DNA of 64,000 nucleotides from Ulvibacterium sp. (GCF_028285715.1 NZ_JANQOO010000006.1:1-64000); one strand, 5' to 3'; positions 1 through 10,139 are shown, counted from the first letter of the stretch. The notes: generated from the letters alone by a model not told the origin. Numbers and translations are program-made.

Positions 1-1355
1 GTGCCGTCATCGTCAGTGTCGTCGTCGGTAGGGTCGCCGTCCCCGTCGGCGTCCTCGTCGGGGGTATCGATGCCGTCGCCGTCGTCGTCAACGTCGCGAT
101 AGTTCACGTCCTCCGTACCATCGGTATCGGGAAGGTCGTTCGCCGGGTCGTCGATCTCGTCGTTCACGTCGAAGCCGTCGTCCACGTCGCCGCCCTCGTA
201 GCCATCGTCGAGACCGTCGCCGTCCGTATCGGTGCCCGTATAGGTCTGGTCGGGTACTCCGTCGAAGTCGAAGTCGTTACCCTCGTTGTTGTCCGGCACC
301 AGGTCGTTGTCAGTGTCCTCGTCAAGATAGTCCGGATCGTCCGCGCCGTCTGTGTTCACAGGGTGGATTCCTTCATTACCACTTCCTTCGTAAGCGTTAT
401 CCAATCCATCCATATCGTCGTCATGACCGGTTGGAGGAATGTAACCGGAAGTGGTCTGACCTTCTACATTGTCGGGAATGCCATCATCATCGGAGTCAAT
501 GTCCCTGAAATTTGGATGCTGATCATGATCCGTGTCTACAGGTGTTATACCCTCTCCTCCTCCTGGATGGCTTTCATAATGGTCGTCCAATCCGTTCCCA
601 TCCGAGTCAATTCCACAAGGAGCAATGTAGCCAGAAGTGGTTTGTGCCTCAATATTATCCAGAATACCGTCATTGTCCGAATCTATATCCCTGAAATCAG
701 GATGTTGATCATGATCCGTGTCTACAGGTGTTATACCCTCTCCTCCTCCCGGATGGCTTTCATAATGGTCGTCCAATCCGTTCCCATCCGAGTCAATTCC
801 ACAAGGAGCAATATAGCCAGAAGTGGTTTGTGCCTCAATATTATCCAGAATACCGTCATTGTCCGAGTCGATATCCAAATAGTCCGGGATATGATCACCG
901 TCCGTATCAATTGGAGTTAAACCGTTACAACTGCCTGGAGTTTCTTCGTAATGATCGTCCAAACCGTTCCCATCTGAGTCAATTCCACAGGGAGCAATGT
1001 AGCCAGAGGTAGTCTGTGCCTCAATATTATCCAGAATACCGTCATTGTCCGAGTCGATATCCAAATAGTCCGGGATACCGTCCCCATCTGTATCCGTAGG
1101 ATTAGTTGTATGGTCATTGTCCCCATCCTCATTCTGGTCTTCTATGGTATCTATAATCCCATCTCCATCATCATCCACATCTTCGGAATCATGAACATTG
1201 TCCCCATCAGTATCTGTAAAGATGAACATTGAAGACTCGAAATACGAATTGGGCTTGGCAAAGGAAAAAGTAAGTGGTTCCAAAAGAAAAATCATGGCTA
1301 GACTTAAAGTCAAGACAAACTTATTTTCCCTTTTTAAGAAAGTAGTATTTTCCAT
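1..1355 (-). CDS. Secreted Asp-rich calcium-loop repeat protein (adhesin-like), partial
   Basis: Large extracellular protein read from an ATG at 1355 and still open at the window edge (451 full codons seen). Residues 1-33 look like a signal peptide: basic start, hydrophobic stretch, likely cleavage after SFA. The rest is built of thrombospondin type 3-like calcium loops such as DTDGDGIPD and DSDNDGILD. A 62-residue module (SGYIAPCGIDSDGNGLDD ... DNIEAQTT) recurs every 186 bp between about 439 and 1074. From about 360 down to 1 the DNA becomes very GC-rich and the module gives way to shorter Asp-rich loops. Such proteins are usually cell-surface or secreted and structural. Whether a type IX secretion C-terminal domain follows cannot be seen. 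It is divergent from the RF3 gene. The exact function is unknown; adhesin is an inference from repeat type and signal peptide. Confidence 0.85.
   Translation of the reverse strand, partial: MENTTFLKRENKFVLTLSLAMIFLLEPLTFSFAKPNSYFESSMFIFTDTDGDNVHDSEDVDDDGDGIIDTIEDQNEDGDNDHTTNPTDTDGDGIPDYLDIDSDNDGILDNIEAQTTSGYIAPCGIDSDGNGLDDHYEETPGSCNGLTPIDTDGDHIPDYLDIDSDNDGILDNIEAQTTSGYIAPCGIDSDGNGLDDHYESHPGGGEGITPVDTDHDQHPDFRDIDSDNDGILDNIEAQTTSGYIAPCGIDSDGNGLDDHYESHPGGGEGITPVDTDHDQHPNFRDIDSDDDGIPDNVEGQTTSGYIPPTGHDDDMDGLDNAYEGSGNEGIHPVNTDGADDPDYLDEDTDNDLVPDNNEGNDFDFDGVPDQTYTGTDTDGDGLDDGYEGGDVDDGFDVNDEIDDPANDLPDTDGTEDVNYRDVDDDGDGIDTPDEDADGDGDPTDDDTDDDG
439..1074 (-). repeat. Tandem 186-bp coding repeat (62 aa units)
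   Basis: Equivalent points of the repeat fall at 439, 625, 811 and 997, exactly 186 bp apart. The units starting at 625 and 811 are nearly identical base for base. The one at 439 has drifted (GYIPPTG for GYIAPCG), and the one at 997 runs only as far as the Asp-rich loops near 1074. The period is a multiple of three, so copy-number change would keep the frame. These units encode the calcium-loop modules of the surface protein. Confidence 0.9.
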
Positions 1356-1770
1356 AAATGATAGTTTTCTATTTTAAACTAATCACCATGGCCGTAGGAA
1401 TTCAAAAATGTTAAGATTTTCGGGGTTGTTCTAAATATAATATCCATGCAAGATATATCTAAAAATTAGATCATCAAATTGTTTGGGAAGCAATCAATAC
1501 GTAATATCTTTTAATAACATGTTTATTCGGTAAAACGCAAAAATATGATATGCCCAATCACTATCTAGATACGTTGAACCTTAAACAAAAAGATTACTTT
1601 GTTGATGAAAATCGGTTATTTCTGTAGTTCATCGACAAAAATGTATTTAGGACTCGGTTTTTACCTAAACAACCATAACCGTCCAAAAGTATGCGGACCC
1701 CTTGGCCCTAAAAAAGACGAAATAATGAATAACCCATCATTTTTACCTTACTTTTGCCGAAATTTTTCAA
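1356..1770. other. Intergenic region between divergent surface-protein and RF3 genes
   Basis: This 415-bp AT-rich stretch separates two divergent starts, so it should carry both promoters. On the plus strand a TAnnTTTG element (TACTTTTG, 1749-1756) lies 14 bp before the RF3 start. I find no equally clear element for the minus-strand gene. A short open frame at 1599-1781 shows no recognisable protein features and I take it as chance. No RNA gene or repeat was recognised. Confidence 0.5.
1749..1756 (+). promoter_or_regulatory. Candidate -7 element of prfC
   Basis: TACTTTTG fits the Bacteroidota -7 consensus TAnnTTTG and would place the transcript start about 10 bases before the ATG at 1771. 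No clear TTTG -33 element is seen at the expected distance. Confidence 0.45.
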
Positions 1771-3360
1771 ATGAGTTTTAAGACCCAAATCCAAAAGCGG
1801 CGGACATTTGGCATAATATCCCATCCAGATGCCGGAAAGACCACCCTCACGGAAAAACTACTTCTTTTTGGTGGTGCCATCCAAGAAGCAGGCGCCGTAA
1901 AGAGTAACAAAATAAAAAAGTCCGCTACCAGTGATTTCATGGAAATTGAACGACAGCGCGGAATCTCGGTAGCTACATCAGTATTGGCCTTCTTATATAA
2001 GGACAAAAAGATAAATATATTGGACACCCCGGGTCACAAAGATTTTGCCGAGGATACCTTTAGGACACTGACTGCCGTGGATAGCGTCATAGTGGTAATA
2101 GATGTGGCCAAAGGCGTAGAGGAACAGACGGAAAAACTAGTGGAAGTATGCCGGATGCGAAAAATTCCGATTATTGTCTTTATCAATAAATTGGATAGGG
2201 AGGGCAAAGATGCCTTCGATCTTTTGGATGAACTTGAATTGAAGTTAGGCCTATCCGTAACGCCACTTAGTTTCCCCATTGGCATGGGATATGATTTCAT
2301 GGGTATATATAATATCTATGAAAAAAACATTAATCTTTTCAGTGGCGATAGTAAGAAGAATATTGAGGATACCATAGCTTTCAACGATCTTGGAAATCCC
2401 CAACTGGAGACTATTATTGGAAGCGAAGCGGCAAAAACATTACGGGATAACCTGGAACTCGCACAGGGCGTTTATCCGAGTTTCAGTAAGGAAAAGTATT
2501 TGGAAGGGAACCAACAACCTGTTTTTTTTGGATCTGCCCTAAACAATTTTGGAGTGCGGGAGCTGCTGGACTGTTTTGTGGAAATTGCACCCTCCCCTAG
2601 GGCCAAACTGGCGGAGGAACGTTTGGTGGATGCCTTTGAACCGAACATGACCGGATTTGTTTTCAAAATCCATGCCAATATGGATCCGAAACACCGGGAT
2701 CGTCTAGCATTTATAAAGATTGTTTCAGGTACTTTTGAACGCAACAGACCCTATTTGCATGTCCGCCATGGCAAAAAGTTAAAATTTTCCAGTCCCAATG
2801 CCTTTTTTGCAGAAAAGAAGGAAATAGTGGATATTTCGTACCCGGGAGATATTGTTGGCCTACATGATACCGGGAATTTTAAAATAGGTGATACCTTGAC
2901 CGAAGGTGAAAGTCTGCATTACAAGGGAATTCCGAGTTTTTCCCCTGAACATTTCCGTTACATCAATAACGCGGATCCGATGAAGGCCAAACAATTGAAC
3001 AAGGGCATAGATCAGCTAATGGATGAGGGAGTTGCGCAATTGTTTACCCTTGAAATCAATAATCGTAAGGTAATCGGTACCGTGGGAGCACTTCAATTTG
3101 AAGTTATTCAGTATCGTCTGGAACATGAATATGGAGCCAAATGTACTTATGAGAACTTTCCGGTGCACAAGGCGTGTTGGATAGATCCCAGAAATTCCAA
3201 AAGTGAAGAATTTATGGAGTTTCGTAGGGTAAAGCAAAAATTTTTGGCAAAGGATAAAAGAGGCCAAGAGGTCTTCTTGGCCGATTCTCAATTTTCCCTA
3301 CAGATGACGCAACAGAAGTATCCATCGGTCAAGTTACATTTTACCTCCGAGTTCGAATGA
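1771..3360 (+). CDS. prfC: Peptide chain release factor 3 (RF3)
   Basis: Cytoplasmic translational GTPase that recycles class I release factors (RF1/RF2) from the ribosome after peptide release. The 529-residue length is normal for RF3. The N-terminal GTPase domain shows the P-loop HPDAGKTT (residues 18-25), the switch II motif DTPGHKDF (about 89-96) and the base-specificity motif NKLD (about 142). EF-Tu-like domain II and the RF3-specific C-terminal region (LFTLEINNRKVIGTVGALQFEV) follow. The ERQRGISV segment before the G3 motif is typical of RF3 and EF-G. The ATG at 1771 begins directly at the conserved N-terminus. A rho-independent terminator follows, so it looks monocistronic. Confidence 0.97.
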   Translation: MSFKTQIQKRRTFGIISHPDAGKTTLTEKLLLFGGAIQEAGAVKSNKIKKSATSDFMEIERQRGISVATSVLAFLYKDKKINILDTPGHKDFAEDTFRTLTAVDSVIVVIDVAKGVEEQTEKLVEVCRMRKIPIIVFINKLDREGKDAFDLLDELELKLGLSVTPLSFPIGMGYDFMGIYNIYEKNINLFSGDSKKNIEDTIAFNDLGNPQLETIIGSEAAKTLRDNLELAQGVYPSFSKEKYLEGNQQPVFFGSALNNFGVRELLDCFVEIAPSPRAKLAEERLVDAFEPNMTGFVFKIHANMDPKHRDRLAFIKIVSGTFERNRPYLHVRHGKKLKFSSPNAFFAEKKEIVDISYPGDIVGLHDTGNFKIGDTLTEGESLHYKGIPSFSPEHFRYINNADPMKAKQLNKGIDQLMDEGVAQLFTLEINNRKVIGTVGALQFEVIQYRLEHEYGAKCTYENFPVHKACWIDPRNSKSEEFMEFRRVKQKFLAKDKRGQEVFLADSQFSLQMTQQKYPSVKLHFTSEFE

Positions 3361-3398
3361 GCGAATATGTCCTATGGATAATACTAATGGGTTTTACC

Positions 3399-3424
3399 AA
3401 AGCAAGGAGATACCCTTGCTTTTT
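3399..3424 (+). terminator. Intrinsic terminator of prfC
   Basis: A 9-bp stem (AAAGCAAGG / CCTTGCTTT) with a 6-base loop is followed by a run of T, 38 bases after the RF3 stop codon. Confidence 0.8.
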
Positions 3425-3617
3425 CAAGTGGCTTTCTTTTTCAAATACTTCATTTATAAACGCAACTTAATTGCACTTAGAGTGAATAAAAGCTAATTTT
3501 ACCATACTGTTGCATTTTTGAAAAATCAAAAAAAGATTATACCTAGAGCTAGTATGGAGATAGCGGGCGATGCTGATTTGGTATAGTTCCATTCTACTTC
3601 TAACAACTATTTGTTTA

Positions 3618-4823
3618 ATGAACGTATTAAGAAGGGTTCCGGTTGTCATTCTCAACGGATTTCTAGGATCTGGCAAAACAACACTTTTTAGAAATCTTCT
3701 ATCACAGTCCAAAACGAAGAATATACCCGTTTGCGCCATTGTCAATGACATGAGTGAACTAGACGTAGACGGGGAGTTACTTGGGACAACGGATGTGGTT
3801 GAGGAGGATCGCAGCATTCTGGAGTCCATTCACTCTTGTGTACTTAGCAGTAAAAAGGGTATAAAGGAACTCGATAAATCACTTAAAAAATTGCTATCAA
3901 ATCAAAATCCGGAATTGATTATCATTGAGACTTCAGGAAGTTGCCATCCTATGCCCCTTATAAATTATTTTGAGAATCACCTTCAGGTTCAACTGACCGG
4001 AGTCTTTGCATTGGTAGATAGCCTAATGTTAGCCCATGATTACAATTATGGCGAAAGTCTAGTATCCAAAATGCAAAACAATCTTGTTCATAATAGAAGG
4101 AATATGGTGAACTTATTGGTAGAACAGATTTTATTTTGCAGTCATCTTCTCCTTACCAAAGCTGATCGTATCGAAGAAGACAGACTACCGCATATTGCAT
4201 CCTATATCCAAAAAATAAACCCCTTTATATCCACGCATTCCGTTCATTTCGGCAAACTTCAAATCGAGGCTTTATTGGAACTGCAGGAGTATGATTACTT
4301 TAGGGTGGCCCAATTGGTTGAGGAGCTACAACCTGTGCTAATGGCCGAAGAGGAGAATGATAGGCCTTATGATTTGGCCACCAGGGTGATTAAAGATGAT
4401 AGACCATTTCATCCACAGCGGCTTTGGGAAATTTGTCATCAATACCTCGACAAGAGAATTTATCGAAGTAAGGGATTCTTCTGGCTTGCTAGTAGGGATA
4501 AACATTCACTATTGTGGAATCAAGCAGCGGGTAGCATTAGCTTGGAAATTATCGGATCCTGGATATCGGGAATCATTGAAGATGAGCATAACGGGCTTTC
4601 GGAAATGGAGATAAAACTTCTGGAAGAAAGACTCTCAAGGGAATCTGGCCGTTTTGGGGATCGTCATTGTGACCTTACTGTAATCGGTGACAAAACTCAA
4701 GTTGACCGATTTACCAATGCCTTAAAGTCTTGTTTTCTTACCAATGAGGAAATAGAACTTTGGAAAAATGGTTATGAATTCAATGACCCATGGCCGAAGA
4801 ATTTGGTGAAAATGGTCAATTAG
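3618..4823 (+). CDS. COG0523 / CobW-family P-loop GTPase
   Basis: Member of the G3E GTPase family that includes CobW and zinc chaperones of the ZagA/YciC type, which deliver metal to target proteins. From the ATG at 3618 (401 aa) the Walker A motif GFLGSGKT is at residues 14-21, followed by NDMSELDVDG (43-52), which resembles the YciC/ZagA subgroup. ETSGSCHP and TKAD motifs and a CobW C-terminal domain (about 260-385) are also visible. The in-frame TTG/ATG starts upstream would add a hydrophobic extension not seen in the family, so 3618 is preferred. The CxCC metal motif expected near residue 74 reads HSCVLSS, keeping only one cysteine. The specific metal and client are unknown. No functional partner is adjacent. 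Confidence 0.85.
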   Translation: MNVLRRVPVVILNGFLGSGKTTLFRNLLSQSKTKNIPVCAIVNDMSELDVDGELLGTTDVVEEDRSILESIHSCVLSSKKGIKELDKSLKKLLSNQNPELIIIETSGSCHPMPLINYFENHLQVQLTGVFALVDSLMLAHDYNYGESLVSKMQNNLVHNRRNMVNLLVEQILFCSHLLLTKADRIEEDRLPHIASYIQKINPFISTHSVHFGKLQIEALLELQEYDYFRVAQLVEELQPVLMAEEENDRPYDLATRVIKDDRPFHPQRLWEICHQYLDKRIYRSKGFFWLASRDKHSLLWNQAAGSISLEIIGSWISGIIEDEHNGLSEMEIKLLEERLSRESGRFGDRHCDLTVIGDKTQVDRFTNALKSCFLTNEEIELWKNGYEFNDPWPKNLVKMVN

Positions 4824-4954
4824 GTAGCTGAAAATGAAACCCCTTGGGATGTCGCACTCATAATTCATGGCTAGATTATACCTGAAACACCCGTATCTTT
4901 CGGTAGATACTTTTTTTGTACATTGCTTGTAAATAACCAATTCTACATACCGTT

Positions 4955-5383
4955 ATGATGACTTCAGTAAAACCTCCAGTTTGGTTTTGGGTGGTGAGTG
5001 CTTTCGCACTTTTATGGAATTTATTTGGATTATTTAACTTTTACAATTCCACATTTAACCAAGTAACCATTTTAGAAACTCTAAATCAAGAGCAGCGAGA
5101 GCTTTTTGAGGCAATGCCTATATGGGCTACCATAGCTTTCGCCATAGCCACAATTTCTGGAACGCTGGCTTCAGTTGGTTTAATAATGCGAAAAAAATGG
5201 GCAAAACCTATGTTTATTACTTCCTTGGTAGCAATGCTAGCCCAATTTGTCAACTGGCTTTTTATTCAAAATGCACCGGAAGTATTTCCCAATTCATACA
5301 CTATGCCAACTTTGGTAGTGATTGCGGGAATTTTGTTTATTTTATTTACCAATAAGGGAATTCAAAAAGGTTGGTTGTCCTAA
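4955..5383 (+). CDS. Small integral membrane protein, four predicted helices
   Basis: A 142-residue hydrophobic protein with four likely transmembrane segments: about residues 9-29, 57-79, 87-106 and 117-135. Short polar loops separate them (RKKWAKP between helices 2 and 3). I recognise the general type, common in Bacteroidota and often annotated merely as a membrane protein, but no function can be assigned. Start: ATGATG at 4955; the second ATG (4958) is equally possible. It stands alone, 131 bp after the CobW-like gene and convergent with the DUF3467 gene, with which it shares a hairpin terminator region. Confidence 0.75.
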   Translation: MMTSVKPPVWFWVVSAFALLWNLFGLFNFYNSTFNQVTILETLNQEQRELFEAMPIWATIAFAIATISGTLASVGLIMRKKWAKPMFITSLVAMLAQFVNWLFIQNAPEVFPNSYTMPTLVVIAGILFILFTNKGIQKGWLS

Positions 5384-5397
5384 AACCAAAAACTACT

Positions 5398-5420
5398 AAA
5401 AAAAGCTACCAAAAGGTAGC
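5398..5420 (-). terminator. Terminator downstream of the DUF3467 gene
   Basis: A 6-bp stem GCTACC / GGTAGC (5405-5420) is followed on the minus strand by seven T (5398-5404), just after the DUF3467 stop. On the plus strand the same hairpin is followed by CTCTTTT, so it may work weakly in both directions. Confidence 0.7.
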
Positions 5421-5425
5421 CTCTT

Positions 5426-5737
5426 TTATGCTTCTCCCGTAGGCCCAAAATTAATGGGAATTGGAGGTTGTTCATAGTCCTTTATTGTGCCGTGTGCCTT
5501 TTCAAAACGGTTTACGTTATCATTGAGGGCCTTTAGAAATTTTTTTGCATGCTGCGGGGTTAGTATAATCCTACTTTTAACCTTTGCTTTAGGCGAACCG
5601 GGCATCATACTTATAAAATCGACCACAAATTCAGAAATGGAATGATTGATAATGGCCAAGTTGGAATAGGTTCCTTCGGCCATTTTCTCGTCCAACTCTA
5701 TATTAATTTGCTTTTGTTTTTGTTCTTTTTCGTTCAT
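5426..5737 (-). CDS. DUF3467 family protein
   Basis: Small cytoplasmic protein (103 aa from the ATG at 5737) matching the DUF3467 family of unknown function. Visible features are an N-terminal charged stretch (NEKEQKQKQINIELDEK), a core with AEGTYSNLAIINHSISEFVVDF, and the segment PQHAKKFLKALNDNVNRFE. It contains no membrane segment. An in-frame TTG at 5752 lies inside the T-run of the preceding terminator and is an unlikely start. It lies directly downstream of rpoC on the same strand, an association I know from other Bacteroidota. A terminator hairpin separates the two, so expression may depend on read-through. Confidence 0.85.
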   Translation of the reverse strand: MNEKEQKQKQINIELDEKMAEGTYSNLAIINHSISEFVVDFISMMPGSPKAKVKSRIILTPQHAKKFLKALNDNVNRFEKAHGTIKDYEQPPIPINFGPTGEA

Positions 5738-5743
5738 GACCTT

Positions 5744-5778
5744 AAAAAACAAACCCTCGATACATGTACCGAGGGTTT
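5744..5778 (-). terminator. Hairpin terminator/attenuator between rpoC and DUF3467
   Basis: An almost perfect palindrome (AAACCCTCG / CGAGGGTTT, 5751-5778) is followed on the minus strand by TTTGTTTTTT. It starts 6 bases after the rpoC stop and its T-run ends only 6 bases before the next ATG (5737). It should end most rpoBC transcripts. Confidence 0.85.
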
Positions 5779-5784
5779 TTGATG

Positions 5785-8700
5785 TTAGAATTTCAAAGCT
5801 TCCTTACGAGCCATAATTTCATCGTATTCCTCCTTAGATCCCACGATGATGTTTTCATAGTCTCGCATTCCCGTACCTGCCGGAATCTTGTGTCCAACGA
5901 TTACGTTTTCCTTCAATCCCTCTAAAGTATCTACCTTACCGCTAACAGCAGCTTCGTTCAACACTTTCGTCGTTTCCTGGAAGGAAGCTGCGGAAATAAA
6001 GGACTTGGTCTGCAAGGACGCCCTTGTAATTCCTTGAAGGATAGGTGTAGCCGTAGCGGCTACCGCATCCCTGGCTTCCACCAGAGTTTTGTCCGCACGC
6101 CTTAGGATACTATTTTCATCCCTCATCTCACGGGCTGTAACTATTTGACCTGCCTTTAGCGTTTCGGACTCTCCTGCATCCGTAATCACCTTTTTGCCAA
6201 AAATATCATCATTCTCTTCAATGAAGTCCGACTTGTGAACCAACTGATTCTCAAGGAAAATCGTATCCCCCGGATCCTCAATCCGAACTTTTCGCATCAT
6301 TTGCCGTACTACTACTTCAAAGTGTTTGTCATTTATCTTAACCCCTTGCAAACGGTACACCTCCTGTACTTCATTTACTAAGTATTGCTGTACAGCGGAT
6401 GGGCCCTTTATGGCCAGAATATCCTCTGGTGTAATAGATCCGTCGGATAATGGCATACCTGCACGGACGTAATCGTTCTCCTGGACCAAAATCTGATTGG
6501 ATAATTTTACCAAATACTTCTTGACCTCGCCCAATTTGGATTCTATAATAATCTCCCGATTACCCCTTTTGATCTTGCCAAAGGAAACTACGCCATCAAT
6601 CTCGGATACAACTGCGGGATTTGAGGGGTTTCTGGCCTCGAACAACTCGGTCACCCTAGGAAGTCCTCCAGTGATATCACCGGCCTTGGCCGATTTACGT
6701 GGAATTTTTACCAAGATTTTACCCTCTTGAATCTTATCCCCATCATCTACCATAATATGGGAGCCAACGGGTAGGTTGTACGAACGTAAAACCTCATCCT
6801 TATCATTTTTAATCAATAAGGTAGGAATCAATTTTTTGTTTCGGGATTCGGAAATAACCTTTTCCCGGAAACCTGTTTGTTCATCGATTTCTACCTGGTA
6901 CGTAACACCTTGCTCAATATTCTCGTAGGCAATCTTACCTGGGAATTCCGAAACAATGACGCCGTTATAGGGATCCCATTGGCAAATAACCTCTCCCTTT
7001 TTAACGTTTGCCCCATTTTTTATGAACAATTGGGAACCATAAGGAATGTTATTGTTACTTAAGGTTATTCCAGTCTTGGTATCGACAATCTTTATTTCGG
7101 AGGTCCTTGAAATTACAATTTCCGCAGCCTTACCTTCACTATCCTTACCTTTAACCGTCCTTAAGTCCTCAATTTCTACAAGCCCATCAAATTTGGCCTC
7201 AAGTTTATTATCCTCGGAAATATTGCCGGCAATACCTCCCACATGGAAAGTCCGCAGGGTCAACTGTGTTCCAGGCTCCCCAATGGATTGAGCGGCCACA
7301 ACACCAACGGCCTCGCCGCGTTGCACCATTTTGTTGGTAGAAAGGTTTCTTCCATAACATAACACGCAGATTCCCTTGGGTGCTTCACAAGTCAACGGAG
7401 AACGTACTTCTACCTTTTCAATTGGAGAAGCCTCAATCTTTTTAACATCGGCTTCCTTGATTTCCTTACCTGCTTCCAGAAGCAATTCCTCATTCAAAGG
7501 GTTGTAAACGTCATGTAGGGATACCCTACCAAGAATTCGTTCCCCTAGCGTCTCCACAATTTCCTCATTCTTACGCAATGGGGTGACTTCAATACCTCTA
7601 AGCGTACCACAGTCTTCAATAGTCACAATCACATCCTGGGATACATCGACCAAACGCCTTGTCAAGTAGCCCGCATCGGCAGTTTTTAAGGCGGTATCCG
7701 CCAACCCTTTACGTGCACCGTGCGTGGATATGAAGTATTCCAAGATTGACAAGCCTTCCTTAAAGTTGGACAGAATTGGATTTTCGATAATTTCCCCACC
7801 TCCGGCTGTCGATTTCTTTGGTTTTGCCATTAATCCGCGCATTCCAGTAAGCTGACGTATCTGTTCCTTAGAACCCCTAGCACCGGAATCCAGCATCATA
7901 TACACTGAGTTAAACCCTTGTTGGTCTTCTCGGATACGCTTCATGGCCAATTCGGTCAACATGGCATTGGTGGATGTCCAAACATCAATTACCTGATTAT
8001 AACGTTCGTTATTAGTAATCAGTCCCATGTTATAATTGGCCATAATGGCATCGACCTGACCATTGGCATCGTCGATCATTTCATGTTTTTCCTGTGGGAT
8101 AATAATGTCTCCCAAGCTAAATGAAAGTCCACCCTTGAAGGCAAACTCGTATCCCATGGTCTTGATCTTGTCCAAGAATTCAGCCGTTGTGGGAACATCA
8201 GTTACCGCAAGAATCTTTCCGATGATGTCCCTCAAGGCCTTTTTGTTCAAGACACTATTCACATATCCGGCCTGTTCTGGCACCTCCATGTTAAAGAGTA
8301 CCCTACCTACGGTAGTTTCTACAATTTGGTTGACCAACTCCCCTTCGTCATTGAAATCCTTGGTCCTTACTTTTATACCGGCATTAAGGTCTACTTTACC
8401 TTCATTAAAAGCGATTTCCACTTCTTCATCCGAGTAGAAAGTGAGTCCCTCACCTTTTACGGGAACCTCGGGAGTAGACTTTCTCTCCTTGGTCATATAA
8501 TATAGACCCAATACCATATCCTGGGAAGGTACGGTAATAGGTGAACCGTTTGCCGGATTCAAGATATTATGTGAGGCCAGCATCAATAACTGGGCCTCCA
8601 ATATAGCCTCTGGACCCAAGGGTAAATGAACCGCCATCTGGTCTCCATCAAAATCCGCATTAAAAGCGGTACATACCAATGGGTGCAGACGAATCGCCTT

Positions 8701-10083
8701 ACCTTCAATAAGTTTTGGCTGAAATGCCTGAATACCTAAACGGTGCAAGGTAGGAGCCCTATTCAAAAGCACTGGATGACCTTTCAGTACATTTTCCAAG
8801 ATATCCCAAACCACAGGTTCTTTCTTATCGATAATCTTTTTAGCAGACTTGACGGTCTTGACAATACCCCTTTCTATCAGTTTACGGATTACAAAAGGCT
8901 TGTACAATTCGGCAGCCATATCCTTTGGAAGACCACATTCATACAATTTCATTTCGGGTCCGACCACGATTACCGAACGTGCGGAGTAATCCACTCGTTT
9001 ACCCAAAAGGTTTTGTCGGAAACGCCCCTGTTTTCCCTTAAGGGAATCGGAAAGGGACTTTAAGGGCCTGTTGGATTCGGTTTTAACGGCGGATGCCTTT
9101 CTCGTATTGTCGAAAAGAGAATCGACGGCTTCCTGTAGCATACGCTTCTCATTTCTAAGAATCACTTCAGGAGCCTTGATTTCCACCAACCTCTTCAAAC
9201 GATTGTTTCGTATAATTACCCTTCGATACAAGTCATTCAAATCCGAAGTGGCAAAACGACCTCCATCCAATGGAACCAATGGACGTAATTCGGGAGGAAT
9301 AACAGGAATCACTTTCATTATCATCCATTCCGGTTTATTTTCCCTATTATCCTGGGATTCCCTTAGGGCCTCAACAACCTGAAGTCTTTTAAGTGCTTCG
9401 GTTTTGCGCTGTTTTGAAGTTTCGGTATTGGCCTTATGTCGAAGTTCATAGGATAACTCCTTTAAATCGATCCGGGCCAAAAGATCGATCAAACACTCCG
9501 CTCCCATTTTTGCAATAAACTTGTTGGGATCGGAATCCTCTAAATATTGATTTTCCTGAGGCAGTTCTTCTACTATGTTCAGATATTCTTCCTCTGTTAA
9601 GAAATCCATTTTTTGGATTTCCTCTCCTTCAGGTCCTTTAGCAATACCAGGTTGGATTACTACGTATCTTTCGTAGTAGATAATCATATCCAGCTTCTTT
9701 GAAGGAAGACCCAATAGATATCCTATCTTATTGGGTAAAGAACGGAAATACCAGATGTGGGCCACAGGTACTACTAAGTTGATATGCCCTACCCGATCCC
9801 GGCGAACTTTTTTCTCGGTAACCTCCACACCACAACGATCACAAACAATACCGCGATAACGAATACGTTTGTATTTACCACAGGCACATTCGTAATCCTT
9901 TACAGGGCCAAAGATACGCTCACAAAAAAGTCCGTCACGTTCTGGCTTGTGCGTTCTGTAGTTGATGGTTTCAGGTTTGAGGACTTCTCCCCTGGACTCC
10001 GCCAAAATTGCCTCTGGTGAAGCCAATCCGATTGAAATCTTATCAAACCTTTTTACTGGGTTATTGTCTTTTATTCTAGCCAT
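5785..10083 (-). CDS. rpoC: DNA-directed RNA polymerase subunit beta'
   Basis: Largest catalytic subunit of RNA polymerase, 1432 residues, full length. The N-terminal zinc ribbon has its four cysteines ([19 protein letters not shown], about residues 60-80). The catalytic magnesium loop NADFDGDQM carries Asp477, Asp479 and Asp481. The second zinc site near the trigger-loop region (CGT ... [11 protein letters not shown]) is intact, as is the bridge-helix and trigger-loop region ([21 protein letters not shown]). It starts at the ATG at 10083, 56 bp after the rpoB stop and clearly in the same operon. The strong hairpin right after the stop codon marks the main 3' end. Confidence 0.99.
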   Translation of the reverse strand: MARIKDNNPVKRFDKISIGLASPEAILAESRGEVLKPETINYRTHKPERDGLFCERIFGPVKDYECACGKYKRIRYRGIVCDRCGVEVTEKKVRRDRVGHINLVVPVAHIWYFRSLPNKIGYLLGLPSKKLDMIIYYERYVVIQPGIAKGPEGEEIQKMDFLTEEEYLNIVEELPQENQYLEDSDPNKFIAKMGAECLIDLLARIDLKELSYELRHKANTETSKQRKTEALKRLQVVEALRESQDNRENKPEWMIMKVIPVIPPELRPLVPLDGGRFATSDLNDLYRRVIIRNNRLKRLVEIKAPEVILRNEKRMLQEAVDSLFDNTRKASAVKTESNRPLKSLSDSLKGKQGRFRQNLLGKRVDYSARSVIVVGPEMKLYECGLPKDMAAELYKPFVIRKLIERGIVKTVKSAKKIIDKKEPVVWDILENVLKGHPVLLNRAPTLHRLGIQAFQPKLIEGKAIRLHPLVCTAFNADFDGDQMAVHLPLGPEAILEAQLLMLASHNILNPANGSPITVPSQDMVLGLYYMTKERKSTPEVPVKGEGLTFYSDEEVEIAFNEGKVDLNAGIKVRTKDFNDEGELVNQIVETTVGRVLFNMEVPEQAGYVNSVLNKKALRDIIGKILAVTDVPTTAEFLDKIKTMGYEFAFKGGLSFSLGDIIIPQEKHEMIDDANGQVDAIMANYNMGLITNNERYNQVIDVWTSTNAMLTELAMKRIREDQQGFNSVYMMLDSGARGSKEQIRQLTGMRGLMAKPKKSTAGGGEIIENPILSNFKEGLSILEYFISTHGARKGLADTALKTADAGYLTRRLVDVSQDVIVTIEDCGTLRGIEVTPLRKNEEIVETLGERILGRVSLHDVYNPLNEELLLEAGKEIKEADVKKIEASPIEKVEVRSPLTCEAPKGICVLCYGRNLSTNKMVQRGEAVGVVAAQSIGEPGTQLTLRTFHVGGIAGNISEDNKLEAKFDGLVEIEDLRTVKGKDSEGKAAEIVISRTSEIKIVDTKTGITLSNNNIPYGSQLFIKNGANVKKGEVICQWDPYNGVIVSEFPGKIAYENIEQGVTYQVEIDEQTGFREKVISESRNKKLIPTLLIKNDKDEVLRSYNLPVGSHIMVDDGDKIQEGKILVKIPRKSAKAGDITGGLPRVTELFEARNPSNPAVVSEIDGVVSFGKIKRGNREIIIESKLGEVKKYLVKLSNQILVQENDYVRAGMPLSDGSITPEDILAIKGPSAVQQYLVNEVQEVYRLQGVKINDKHFEVVVRQMMRKVRIEDPGDTIFLENQLVHKSDFIEENDDIFGKKVITDAGESETLKAGQIVTAREMRDENSILRRADKTLVEARDAVAATATPILQGITRASLQTKSFISAASFQETTKVLNEAAVSGKVDTLEGLKENVIVGHKIPAGTGMRDYENIIVGSKEEYDEIMARKEALKF

Positions 10084-10139
10084 AATATATGGTGATACTA
10101 AATTAAAATGTGTGTTCTAAAATCGTAACATCGATTTAC

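Noticed and set aside
439-1074. Regular repeats as a possible CRISPR array
   Set aside because: The repeat period is 186 bp with no unique spacers, and the sequence is open reading frame throughout.
363-1132. Several long plus-strand frames, and one out-of-register minus-strand frame, across the repeat region at the left end
   Set aside because: They are other-frame and antisense readings of the 186-bp repeat in the calcium-loop protein, and the same peptide blocks recur in step with that repeat. The true frame on the minus strand has a signal peptide and known motifs.
1599-1781. 60-residue plus-strand frame before prfC
   Set aside because: No recognisable family or signal peptide. It covers the likely prfC promoter and overlaps the prfC start.
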